Origin: Conchocele bisecta
Taxonomy: Eukaryota > Mollusca > Bivalvia > Lucinida > Thyasiridae
Length of the DNA stretch: 64,000 nt
Direction of reading: 5' to 3'
NCBI GenBank assembly: GCA_029237695.1
Contig: CM055266.1
Location: 108,579,370-108,643,369, forward strand
Shown here in pieces: positions 60,801 through 64,000 of this stretch; positions within the stretch are counted from its first letter, which is position 1; the number at the start of each line of letters is the position of its first letter. The notes under the pieces are model-generated. The model ran no database searches, was not told the origin of the DNA, and was given only the letters and a program-made list of their open reading frames with translations. A program made the position numbers and the translations under genes.

Positions 60801-62495
60801 GCTATTTACCCTCGTTGTTGTCACATGAGAAATGCCATGTCATTTTGTACCTTAGAAGATGTGTGATATCTCATGAAAAATATTTACAAAATGTATGATA
60901 TTTTCTGTAAATGACGTCGAATGTTGACAAATTGTTCAGAGCATACGTGGAATGGCGTTCTGCAGATGCTATGAAAATTTCATAAACTTTTGGCATCATT
61001 TTAGGAAAGTATCACAGTCTTTGTAAATATTTTTCATGAAAAATCGCACATCTTGGGAACAAAATTACATTGCTGGTCTCATATAACTTGCTTTGTTCGT
61101 ACAATAGATCTGTTATTGTTAAGTGTTTATGGACAATATTTATGACCCAGTGGTATAATGTAGTCATTCTTCACCATAGCCACGTTTGCAACACTTTCAC
61201 AGCAAGCGACATTCCCACTTGTGTTAGCAGAATCTGAGTATGTTATTTCTTTCAACCCTAAACTACCGAAATGGACTGTGATATGTTAATTTAACGACCG
61301 ATCCAATTGTCACAACATGAATATCAGACTAGTTCATTTATAAGGGGATGTTTTTCTCTCTAAAAATATGAAAATTACTTGCAAAAAGTGCAAATCCTGA
61401 TGATACGGCTCGTTACGAGCCGTCTCATCAGGATCTGCACTTTTTGCAAGTAATTTTCATATTTTTGAGGGAAAAAAACAACAACCTTTTCTTAAATGGA
61501 CTAGTCTGAAAACCATTTTCCGGCTCAGCTGGATCTGCAATGTTTGCAAACACCGCTATAGGGGTCTGTTGTGTTGAAAGGATTAAACAACTATTGCACC
61601 AAACGAATCATTCAAAACAATACTCTGGTTTCATAAATATGGTAGTTTTTCGTAGTGATACTAATCAAAATGATTTTGTCGACAAATGTCAGTCATTCAA
61701 CGTCACATTTGGATCTGACAAAACTGGTCTTATTTCCTCTGTAAATAATGTATACCCATGCCAGATTGTGCATCTACACAGTCTGGTAAGGGTCATTTTA
61801 CCACCGAGCTATTCATTATAAATCTAACAATATACCAATGTACCATCAGACATCATCAATGTACATGTTGATCAGGACCTACACTTGTTGGGAGGGATGG
61901 ATTTATGGTCTAGTGGTAGTGTATTTGGACTTCAAATCCCGAGGTCACGGGCTCCATCCCTGCCAAAGGCATAAGAAAGTGTTAGAATTTCCATCACGCT
62001 GGTCTTTCACGCCACACTGAAACTGAAAACCTGTGACTAGTATATGTGGCTGTGTCTGGAGAAATGGGTTTTGCGACCAGTGTAGATCCAGATCAGACTG
62101 TGCATCCGCACAGTCTGATCAGGATCTGCACTGTTCGTCATTCCATCAATGAAAGAACGGTCATGCTTCTAACACGCAATAGACTGTTATCATACTATAC
62201 GAGTGCTATTTGACTAAGAGCTACACTGGTCACAAATCCCATAAGCCCAATTTCTTCAGTCATAGCCACAAATGAGCCCTGCCCCTGCTCACTTGTTGAG
62301 AATGACATAAACCTCATTCTCACCATTCCACTCCCCGTTATTTGAGCACAGGTCCAGCTGCCAGACAAGATCGTGATCTACGAGCTGTACTCGGACGACG
62401 CGGCCGATATGCACTATCGCGTCAAGGAGAAGATTAACCGCAAGTTCGAGTGTAACCTGCTCGTCGTCTGTTCACAGAACATCATACTGTGTCAG
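36824..62495 (+). CDS. IFT122: IFT122, intraflagellar transport complex A WD40 subunit, N-terminal part (10 exons, 3' end off window)
   Basis: IFT122 is a core subunit of the IFT-A complex, which drives retrograde transport and membrane-protein entry in cilia. Ten exons join by GT-AG introns with perfect phase to 397 codons. The start MRAVPTW in a 59-base first exon matches the conserved IFT122 N-terminus. WD40 repeats follow ([20 protein letters not shown], then [45 protein letters not shown]), then [60 protein letters not shown] and [20 protein letters not shown]. The window ends inside the second propeller, about one third of the way through a protein that is usually ~1,200 residues; the TPR-rich C-terminal part lies beyond 64000. 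The optional exon between exons 5 and 6 seen in some vertebrate isoforms is not present. Family recognition is from memory. Confidence 0.93.
37877..39619. mobile_element. DNA element with arrays of GTCAAAACGCCCCC at its ends, 9 bp target duplication
   Basis: Left end GGAAGCAGGTCAAAACGCCCC with three more repeats; right end several GGGGGCGTTTTGAC repeats ending GCGTTTTGACTGTAAATC. The flanking 9 base ATTCTTAAG occurs at 37868-37876 and 39620-39628. The retrotransposon reading frame continues across the site once one copy is removed. A 9 base duplication with long repetitive ends resembles Mutator-like elements. No transposase. An inverted motif copy at 38120-38158 may mark a smaller nested element. 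Confidence 0.75.
38571..38716. repeat. CpG-rich dimeric minisatellite
   Basis: Two ~60-75 base units built from TCGCACCGTG, GGTCGTTTCG and GTATTYCCRTTCGC motifs, with a TCGTTTCG core about every 25 bases. Strikingly CpG-rich against AT-rich surroundings. Lies inside the 37877-39619 element. Confidence 0.7.
40246..40499 (-). mobile_element. SINE (second family) with a 10 bp target duplication
   Basis: Target duplication GGGGTAACAT at 40236-40245 and 40500-40509. On the minus strand: GTGGGTTCGAGCCTGACT (B box), TGTCCTTGAGTAAGACACTT, CCAGCTGTAAATGGGTACC, and an A-tail (T-run at 40246). It splits the RNase H domain between GGSGV and SNNYAGEL. It differs from the other SINE family in the window. 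Confidence 0.85.
41051..41350. mobile_element. TA-flanked MITE with GCCTATTTCA ends (copy 2)
   Basis: Inverted ends GCCTATTTCATCAACATTGC and GCAATGTTGATGAAATAGGC, TA at both sides, inner palindrome on CACAGCCATTATGGCTGTG. 300 bases, closely matching the copy at 18.4 kb. Inserted between the RNase H and zinc-knuckle parts of the retrotransposon relic. Confidence 0.9.
41707..41890. mobile_element. MITE with CAGGGATTC ends, 5 bp target duplication
   Basis: Ends CAGGGATTCAGCTGGGG and CCAGCGGAATCCCTG; GCACC at 41702-41706 and 41891-41895. 184 bases. CAGGG ends recall hAT elements, but hAT duplications are 8 bases. Confidence 0.75.
41896..42840. other. IFT122 intron 1, mostly unrecognised
   Basis: AT-rich. 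42191-42332 is an open stretch reading [20 protein letters not shown] preceded by a TTTCTAG acceptor-like site and followed by an AG-GTGACT donor-like site. I recognise no family; it may be chance or a retroelement remnant. Confidence 0.35.
42848..42950. repeat. ~100 bp near-perfect palindrome
   Basis: Arms of about 50 bases from ATGCATAACGTACACAGACA to its exact inverse, centred on CACCATAATGGTG. One mismatch or fewer by eye. Likely the core of a hairpin MITE. Confidence 0.9.
43160..43750 (+). repeat. Family A satellite array in IFT122 intron 1
   Basis: Three to four ~165 base units (GATATTTCACACACACATTG, AATGGTCCTCTACCACC). It ends in GGCTGCCAGCGGGGCCATTC and GTGCCGACAGGC, the tail shared with 56.93 and 58.36 kb. 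Confidence 0.85.
44179..44409 (+). CDS. IFT122: IFT122 exon 2: first WD40 repeats
   Basis: Acceptor TTCTGTGTTTCAG, donor GTAAGT. Encodes [29 protein letters not shown] and [20 protein letters not shown], ending DKSVIIW and LEGILKY. Very close to vertebrate IFT122. It follows a 7.3 kb first intron filled with nested transposons. Confidence 0.95.
44427..45960 (-). mobile_element. Helitron-like element(s) with ~170 bp units, minus orientation
   Basis: Starts with the hairpin TTAGCTCGCTTGCACGAAGT / GTGCAGGAAGAGCTAA, a 3' end on the minus strand. Units with CCTACTATCTCTAACCGTAA and TGCGGTCCCTGTGCCCAAGG repeat to ~45960. Interrupted by a MITE at 44702 and the TTAA element at 45062. Confidence 0.55.
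45062..45575. mobile_element. TTAA-flanked element with AGGTACATGCC ends
   Basis: Inverted ends AGGTACATGCC/GGCATGTACCT, TTAA at 45058-45061 and 45576-45579. The neighbouring repeat unit at 44855-44885 is the uninterrupted version (AGAAGTTTGCGTTAAATTTT), an internal empty-site control. TTAA is typical of piggyBac-like elements. 514 bases, no transposase. Confidence 0.85.
45978..46143. repeat. 166 bp palindrome
   Basis: GGGGATAACCATGCTTTG to its inverse, with arms of ~75 bases and a short centre around ACGCGTCAGCGG. A few indels between arms. Confidence 0.9.
46140..46987. mobile_element. Candidate element with CCATTCTAATGCACC ends
   Basis: CCATTCTAATGCACC at 46142 pairs with GGTGCATTAGAATGG at 46973-46987. 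It may be the rest of the element whose end is the palindrome at 45978. No coding signal. Confidence 0.45.
47294..47370 (+). CDS. IFT122: IFT122 exon 3
   Basis: Acceptor TTTCATTTCAG, donor GTGAGT. Encodes [20 protein letters not shown] and AVSDF in phase with exon 2 (KYT-HNDAIQ) and exon 4 (SDFG-LWSPEQ). Confidence 0.93.
47388..48612 (+). mobile_element. Helitron-like element with TATACCCCCACAAACGATGT start
   Basis: Starts with the stem-loop ATACCCCCACAAACGATGTTTAGGTGGGGTAT, begins 18 bases after the IFT122 exon 3 donor, carries units with AAACCAATGGATGTATCTTC and CATGATGAGACGATGT, and ends GTTTGTGGGGGTATTATC and TAGCTCTAGTT. The hairpin MITE at 47640-47740 and the 48082 element are inserted in it. 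Confidence 0.6.
48082..48445. mobile_element. MITE with perfect 19 bp CAGGGCCTGAAAATAGCAG ends, 5 bp target duplication
   Basis: Both ends are exact inverse copies of CAGGGCCTGAAAATAGCAG; ACATG flanks at 48077-48081 and 48446-48450. 364 bases, no transposase. Confidence 0.9.
48816..49030. mobile_element. MITE with GGCCGTTTCACTAAACTT ends (copy 3)
   Basis: GGGGGCCGTTTCACCAAACT at the left, AGTTTAGTGAAACGGTCCCC at the right; the inner TTGAGCATATGCAGCCTATG hairpin is shortened. Confidence 0.85.
49408..49560. repeat. ~150 bp palindrome
   Basis: GGAATGAATGGCCTTTTTGT to its inverse with arms of ~68 bases, centred on GTCCAGTATTCC pairs around GGCTTC. Probably the core of a larger element (49290-49870) with GCCCGTTTTTTGCAATAAA and TTTCCCGCAATAAAAGG near its edges. 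The remaining part to 50340 shows nothing else. Confidence 0.85.
50350..50510. mobile_element. Palindromic MITE with GATATCAAGTTTATC arms
   Basis: Arms ACCAAGCTACTGTCTTTTGA and the inverse TAGCCTGGT, centred on GGCTTGCC. Its wider flank to 50780 matches 17.29-17.55 kb in inverse order. Confidence 0.75.
50941..51174. mobile_element. MITE with GGCCGTTTCACTAAACTT ends (copy 4)
   Basis: GGGGGCCGTTTCACTAAACT and AGTTTAGTGAAACGGCCCCC, inner hairpin TTTATTGAGCATAAGCAGCC. Confidence 0.9.
51290..51440. mobile_element. Fragment of the TATGAGAC MITE
   Basis: TTTTTCATGAAAAATCGC and GGTACAAAATCACATGGCAT match the right half of 60826-61086. Confidence 0.65.
51620..51840. repeat. Hairpin repeat (GATGAGCCGGCTC type)
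   Basis: ATCCAGATGAGCCGGCTCAT and GCCGTCTCATCAGGACCTGC arms; same family as 19.56 and 61.24 kb. Confidence 0.65.
51968..52113. mobile_element. Short MITE with GTGGCTG inverted ends
   Basis: GTTGTGGCTGAATAAATGGG on the left and CCCCATTTCTCCAGTCACAG on the right; the middle is partly deleted compared with 17765-18012. Confidence 0.75.
52688..52821 (+). CDS. IFT122: IFT122 exon 4
   Basis: Acceptor GTCCTGCCCAG, donor GTAATA. Encodes [18 protein letters not shown] and [20 protein letters not shown], ending SIRNK. Preceded by a 5.3 kb intron. Confidence 0.95.
52862..53090. mobile_element. MITE with GTGGCTGTGACTGGAGAAAT ends
   Basis: GCTGCGACTGGAGAAATGGG on the left, AGTCTCATTTCTCCACAC on the right; it lies 40 bases after the IFT122 exon 4 donor. 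Confidence 0.8.
53092..53285. mobile_element. MITE with TATGAGA ends
   Basis: GCAATATTTTCTGTAAATGG and ATTTTGTCAACTTTCGACAT; the right end runs into GATAGTCTCGTATG. Confidence 0.65.
53578..53657 (+). CDS. IFT122: IFT122 exon 5
   Basis: Acceptor CAATTCACAG, donor GTGAGT. Encodes [20 protein letters not shown] and LQWNPS; the split Arg codon joins exon 6. Confidence 0.93.
53815..54025. mobile_element. Palindromic MITE (copy 2 of the 9915 type)
   Basis: GTTAGTGCCGTGAATGGGAA and GAAACGGGATGTGCTCGGCA arms with their inverse. Left flank also shared with 9915. Confidence 0.85.
54066..54912. mobile_element. MITE (GTGGCTGTGACTGGAGAAAT type) split by a retroposon
   Basis: Left part 54066-54197 (GTGACTGGAGAAATGGGGTT), right part 54796-54912 (ending TTTATCCAGTCACAGCCACA). 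Without the insert the order is that of the other copies. Confidence 0.85.
54198..54795 (+). mobile_element. Retroposon with 12 bp target duplication
   Basis: TTCATTGATGGA flanks at 54186-54197 and 54796-54807. The body contains GTGGGTTTCCTCCGGGTACT and GGGGTTTCCTCCCACATT, and it ends in an AATAAATAAA tail. The 5' part matches 57275-57480 (GTATGCGATGGGTAATTT, GACCTGGTTTGGCCCTC). Target duplication and tail indicate LINE-type insertion; no ORF remains. Confidence 0.75.
54936..55011 (+). CDS. IFT122: IFT122 exon 6
   Basis: Acceptor TGTTTTACAG, donor GTAAAG. Encodes [20 protein letters not shown] and QLSGKQ, the conserved [14 protein letters not shown] strand of the propeller. Confidence 0.93.
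55218..55460. mobile_element. MITE with GGCCGTTTCACTAAACTT ends (copy 5)
   Basis: GGGACCGTTTCACTAAACTT and AGTTTAGTGAAACGGGCCCC; inner GAGCATAGGCTGCATATGCA hairpin. 55461-56078 has a loose ~90 base hairpin (GATATGAGATTTATGAAACG type) and nothing else. Confidence 0.9.
56079..56270 (+). CDS. IFT122: IFT122 exon 7
   Basis: Acceptor ACCATTTCAG, donor GTGAGT. Encodes [40 protein letters not shown] and [15 protein letters not shown] 67-base internal segment (56146-56213) is repeated with few changes in the intron just downstream (56288-56354). Confidence 0.95.
56288..56354 (+). pseudogene. Intronic duplicate of an IFT122 exon 7 segment
   Basis: Copy of 56146-56213 at an offset of 142 bases, beginning 18 bases after the exon 7 donor. 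The same frame stays open: [18 protein letters not shown] against [18 protein letters not shown] in the exon. CATACAG before it looks like an acceptor, but there is no donor after it, so it is read as a dead fragment. Confidence 0.85.
56387..56968 (+). mobile_element. Family A satellite element with TATGCCCCCGCCACT hairpin start
   Basis: Starts with the stem-loop TATGCCCCCGCCACTGAATG / GGTGAGGGGGCATA, has three ~165 base units (CACACGCATTGCTCTAATGG), and ends GTGTGCCGACAGGCCACATT. Probably a non-autonomous Helitron-like element. The end is 77 bases before exon 8. Confidence 0.7.
57045..57183 (+). CDS. IFT122: IFT122 exon 8
   Basis: Acceptor GTGTTGCAG, donor GTAACC. Encodes [40 protein letters not shown] and LITDQK. 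It is the best conserved piece of the gene in this window. Confidence 0.95.
57275..57490 (+). mobile_element. 5' fragment of the 54.2 kb retroposon family
   Basis: GTATGCGATGGGTAATTTAA, GACTGGAGACCTGGTTTGGC and GGCCAAGTGACTT match 54215-54410. It ends where the next MITE begins. Confidence 0.7.
57492..57880. mobile_element. MITE with ~98 bp near-identical inverted ends
   Basis: CAGCTCAAACTAAAGTGGTG runs inward; the two arms differ at about two sites over ~98 bases, suggesting a recent insertion. 389 bases, no transposase. Target duplication unclear (GCG on both sides). Confidence 0.9.
58255..58402 (+). repeat. Remnant of a family A satellite element
   Basis: GCCCAGGGTCAAGGTCCCAG, AACGCTCAGGTAAATGGC and GTGTGCCGACAGGCCACATT; only one unit and the end remain. 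57881-58254 has nothing recognised. Confidence 0.7.
58430..58742 (+). repeat. Fragments of TATACCCCC-type elements
   Basis: 58430-58590 matches the 3' part of 47388-48612 (TTGCCATGATGAGAC, ATAGCTCTAGTT). 58591-58742 is a short element from TATACCCCCGGCATACGAAG to GGGGGTATCCGTGGC. Confidence 0.6.
58876..58987. mobile_element. MITE with CAGGGATTCCGCTGGGG ends, 6 bp target duplication
   Basis: Ends CAGGGATTCCGCTGGGG and CCAGCGGAATCCCTG; GTACCT at 58870-58875 and 58988-58993. 112 bases. Same family as 41707-41890. A GCGCAGTCTGATCTGGGCCT hairpin lies just before it. Confidence 0.8.
58988..59574. other. IFT122 intron 8, little recognised
   Basis: 59020-59130 has GACGGCCTAGGCCCAGCTTG and GCGATAACGCCAATCTGG, probably retroposon-derived. 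The rest is AT-rich with no structure seen. Confidence 0.4.
59575..59748. mobile_element. Deleted copy of the CATGATCACGTGGTTAC MITE
   Basis: TTGCATGATCACGTGGTTAC at the left, GTAACCACGTGATCATGCAC at the right; the inner hairpin of 10376-10790 is lost. Confidence 0.8.
59840..59950. repeat. Hairpin repeat
   Basis: TGACAGCACTTCAGAATCATTTC and its inverse, centred on CCATTGG at ~59901. Confidence 0.75.
60213..60383. mobile_element. MITE with GTGGCTGTGACTGG-type ends (short)
   Basis: TGTGACTGTGGGAAAATGGG and GCCCCATTTCTCCAGCCATG, with GACTGCGCGGATGCGCAGGC inside. Confidence 0.75.
60466..60690. mobile_element. MITE with GTGGCTGTGACTGGAGAAAT ends
   Basis: GTGGCAGTGACTGGAGGAAT and CCCATTTGTCCAGTCACACC. 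Ends 40 bases before IFT122 exon 9. Confidence 0.85.
60731..60789 (+). CDS. IFT122: IFT122 exon 9
   Basis: Acceptor ACATTTATAG, donor GTAGGT. A 59-base exon encoding [20 protein letters not shown]. Phase agrees with both neighbours. Confidence 0.92.
60826..61086. mobile_element. MITE with TATGAGA ends (most complete copy)
   Basis: CACATGAGAAATGCCATGTC and TGGTCTCATATAAC, with TTTTCATGAAAAATCGCACA and ATTTTCTGTAAATGACGTCG. 37 bases after the exon 9 donor. Confidence 0.75.
61240..61570. mobile_element. Hairpin element (GAGCCGTCTCATCAGGATCTGC arms)
   Basis: Inner arms AAATTACTTGCAAAAAGTGC and its inverse form a ~45 base stem centred on GGCTCGTTACGAGCC. The outer parts match 29.74 and 44.04 kb. 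Confidence 0.8.
61897..62034 (+). mobile_element. tRNA-derived SINE, plus orientation, diverged
   Basis: Head TTATGGTCTAGTGGTAGTGT (A box) and GGTCACGGGCTCCATCCC (B box), then body TTAGAATTTCCATC and CTGGTCTTTC as in the 22.2 kb copy, but on the other strand. Not a functional tRNA gene. Confidence 0.7.
62044..62272. mobile_element. MITE with GTGGCTGTGACTGGAGAAAT ends
   Basis: GTGGCTGTGTCTGGAGAAAT and CCCAATTTCTTCAGTCATAG. 80 bases before IFT122 exon 10. Confidence 0.85.
62352..62495 (+). CDS. IFT122: IFT122 exon 10 (last exon seen)
   Basis: Acceptor TTTGAGCACAG, donor GTCAGT. Encodes [40 protein letters not shown] and SQNIILCQ. The 3' 55 bases plus donor are repeated four more times downstream at a 61-62 base period, so several near-identical donor sites compete in the intron. 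Confidence 0.93.
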
Positions 62496-62748
62496 GTCAG
62501 TCAAGTTCGAGTGTAACATGTTTGTCGTCTGTTCACAGAACATCATACTGTGTCAGGTCAGACCAGTTCAAGTGTAACATGTTTGTCGTCTGTTCACAAG
62601 AACATCATTCCATGTCAGGTTAGTCAAGTTCGAGTGTAACATGCTTGTCGTCTGTTCACAGAACATCGTACTGTGTCAGGTTAGTCCAGTTCGAGTGTAA
62701 CATGCTCGTCGTCTGTTAACAAGAACATCATTCTGTCTCGGGTCAGTC
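62441..62748 (+). repeat. Five 61-62 bp units repeating the IFT122 exon 10 end and donor
   Basis: Units start at 62441 (true exon), 62502, 62563, 62625 and 62686. Each has GTTCGAGTGTAAC, GTCGTCTGTTCACA and (in four) CAG-GTYAG. The period is not a multiple of three. Four of the five units keep a usable donor. Confidence 0.95.
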
Positions 62749-62749
62749 A

Positions 62750-63790
62750 CCAGGTCACATGATATGCACTGTTTTGATGCTCAAAATCATTAAGTTTTGG
62801 GCTGAGGCTGAGCTGTGCTCAATCTCAGCCAATCAGACTGCTAGATTTTGATTACACATTTTCAGAACGTGAAATTGCTGTGTTGAACATTTTATTTTAA
62901 TGACATGTGCTCAGAAAGGTTTATGATCATTGGTCCTGGTTTCTAGATCAGCAGACTGTTGGAGCGGGATGTGGGAACATCTTGCTTTTTTATGTGCCAA
63001 AACTATGTCATTTTGGAGTTTGTCAGAATCGTCATACCTAGAAGTACAAAATGAGTATGAAAAATATAAATGTACTGTTTTGTCATCACCTGCGAAACCA
63101 ACCATGATGGTTAAATCTTCTGAACAATTACTTTATTATCCCCTCGCCTATTGGCAAGAGGGAATACAGCATTAGTCCATGTACGTGCATACGTGTGTGT
63201 GTGTGTGTGTGTGTGTGCGTGTGTGTACTTGCATGCGTACATTTGTAACACCTTTGATTTTTCAATAACTTATGAACCGCTTCACCGATTTTGATATTAC
63301 AGTGAAATCGCGATGGCTCGAAATGCCACTGGCCTGCATATTTTGTTTGAGTGATCGCATCTTTCGAGCCATCGCATCTTGAGATTTTGGTATATTTGTC
63401 GTCTACTGTAACTGTCGGATTTAGGAAATAACGAAGCATAATAGAGTGTATCCATGTTTTAGATGATACAGTATTTATTCTCAGATTAAAGTTATCATGT
63501 GAAATTAAATAAACTATTTTTAAATGTATTCACAAAACTATCTTTATTTCAAATATTATCAAAGGAGAAAAGCTCCAGTATTTACTATAAATAGTGGCGC
63601 ACATAATTAATGTCGCAGGTGGTTGTGACGTCACTCGAAACAGTGGGGTATGGGCCCAGCTCAAACAATGTTATTATACTAGTGTAAACACTGATCAACT
63701 TACAGACTCCTGCAACTTGATATGGGTTTACTATTTCACTATATTATGCATCATGAATAGCTTTCGAGGATGAACATTTCAAGTCCTGTA
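62750..63790. other. IFT122 intron 10, little recognised
   Basis: A (GT)n run at 63192-63227 and an inverted pair GATGGCTCGAAATGC / CGAGCCATCGCATC (63310-63385). No further exon of IFT122 seen. Confidence 0.45.
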
Positions 63791-64000
63791 GCCTATTTCA
63801 CCAACATTGCAAAGTATACTTATCTAGCAAAGTATACTTTGAGGGAGAAATTTTCAATTTAATGATAAATTTAATAATTTTTATTATACTGAATTTATTA
63901 CATTATCACAGCCATTTTGGCTGTGATAATGTAATAAATTCAGTATAATAATTCTGCATACTTTTAATCATCAAATATATGCAGTGGTTAGCTCTATATG
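63791..64000. mobile_element. TA-flanked MITE with GCCTATTTCA ends (copy 3, cut by window end)
   Basis: TA then GCCTATTTCACCAACATTGC; inner palindrome CACAGCCATTTTGGCTGTG; matches 41051-41350 up to the window edge. Confidence 0.9.

Noticed and set aside
61894..61968. tRNA gene
   Set aside because: A and B boxes are present but acceptor and anticodon stems do not pair well, and SINE body sequence follows; it is a SINE head.

Overview
The window looks like a piece of a bivalve mollusc nuclear genome. It is AT-rich, has long introns bounded by GT-AG, and is packed with dispersed ~160-175 bp tandem arrays, tRNA-derived SINEs and hairpin MITEs of the kind common in bivalves. The bivalve assignment is an inference from repeat style and gene content; no species is claimed. 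Only two protein genes can be supported. They are divergent and both run off the window edges.

Minus strand, 25.7 to 9.7 kb: the N-terminal part of a RAD54L2/ARIP4-type SNF2 helicase. Eight coding exons join with perfect phase (about 781 codons). They carry an acidic, tyrosine-rich repeat N-terminus, a lysine/arginine-rich nuclear-localisation block, an ATRX/ARIP4-like helical segment, an acidic stretch and SNF2 motifs I and Ia. The helicase motif II exon and everything after it lie beyond position 1; the last 9.7 kb holds only repeats.

Plus strand, 36.8 to 62.5 kb: the N-terminal part of IFT122, the WD40 subunit of intraflagellar transport complex A. Ten exons, including a 59-base first exon, join in phase to 397 codons. 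The gene continues past 64000.

Between and inside the genes almost everything is repeat. Left flank (1-9.7 kb): satellite-bearing elements with tandem segmental duplications. RAD54L2 introns: SINEs, MITEs, a 430 bp tandem array and a ~96 bp satellite derived from a MITE end. Intergenic (25.8-36.8 kb): large arrays, MITEs and a long GA microsatellite just upstream of IFT122. IFT122 intron 1: a non-LTR retrotransposon relic interrupted by a DNA transposon with a 9 bp target duplication, a SINE with a 10 bp duplication and a TA-flanked MITE. Other IFT122 introns hold further nested insertions, one with a natural empty-site control.

The most interesting signals are structural: repeated local duplication of exon fragments into adjacent introns of both genes, a MITE terminus amplified into a satellite, Helitron-like subterminal inverted repeats bracketing several unrelated arrays, and a reading frame that can be followed across a transposon insertion. 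I found no unknown protein system.
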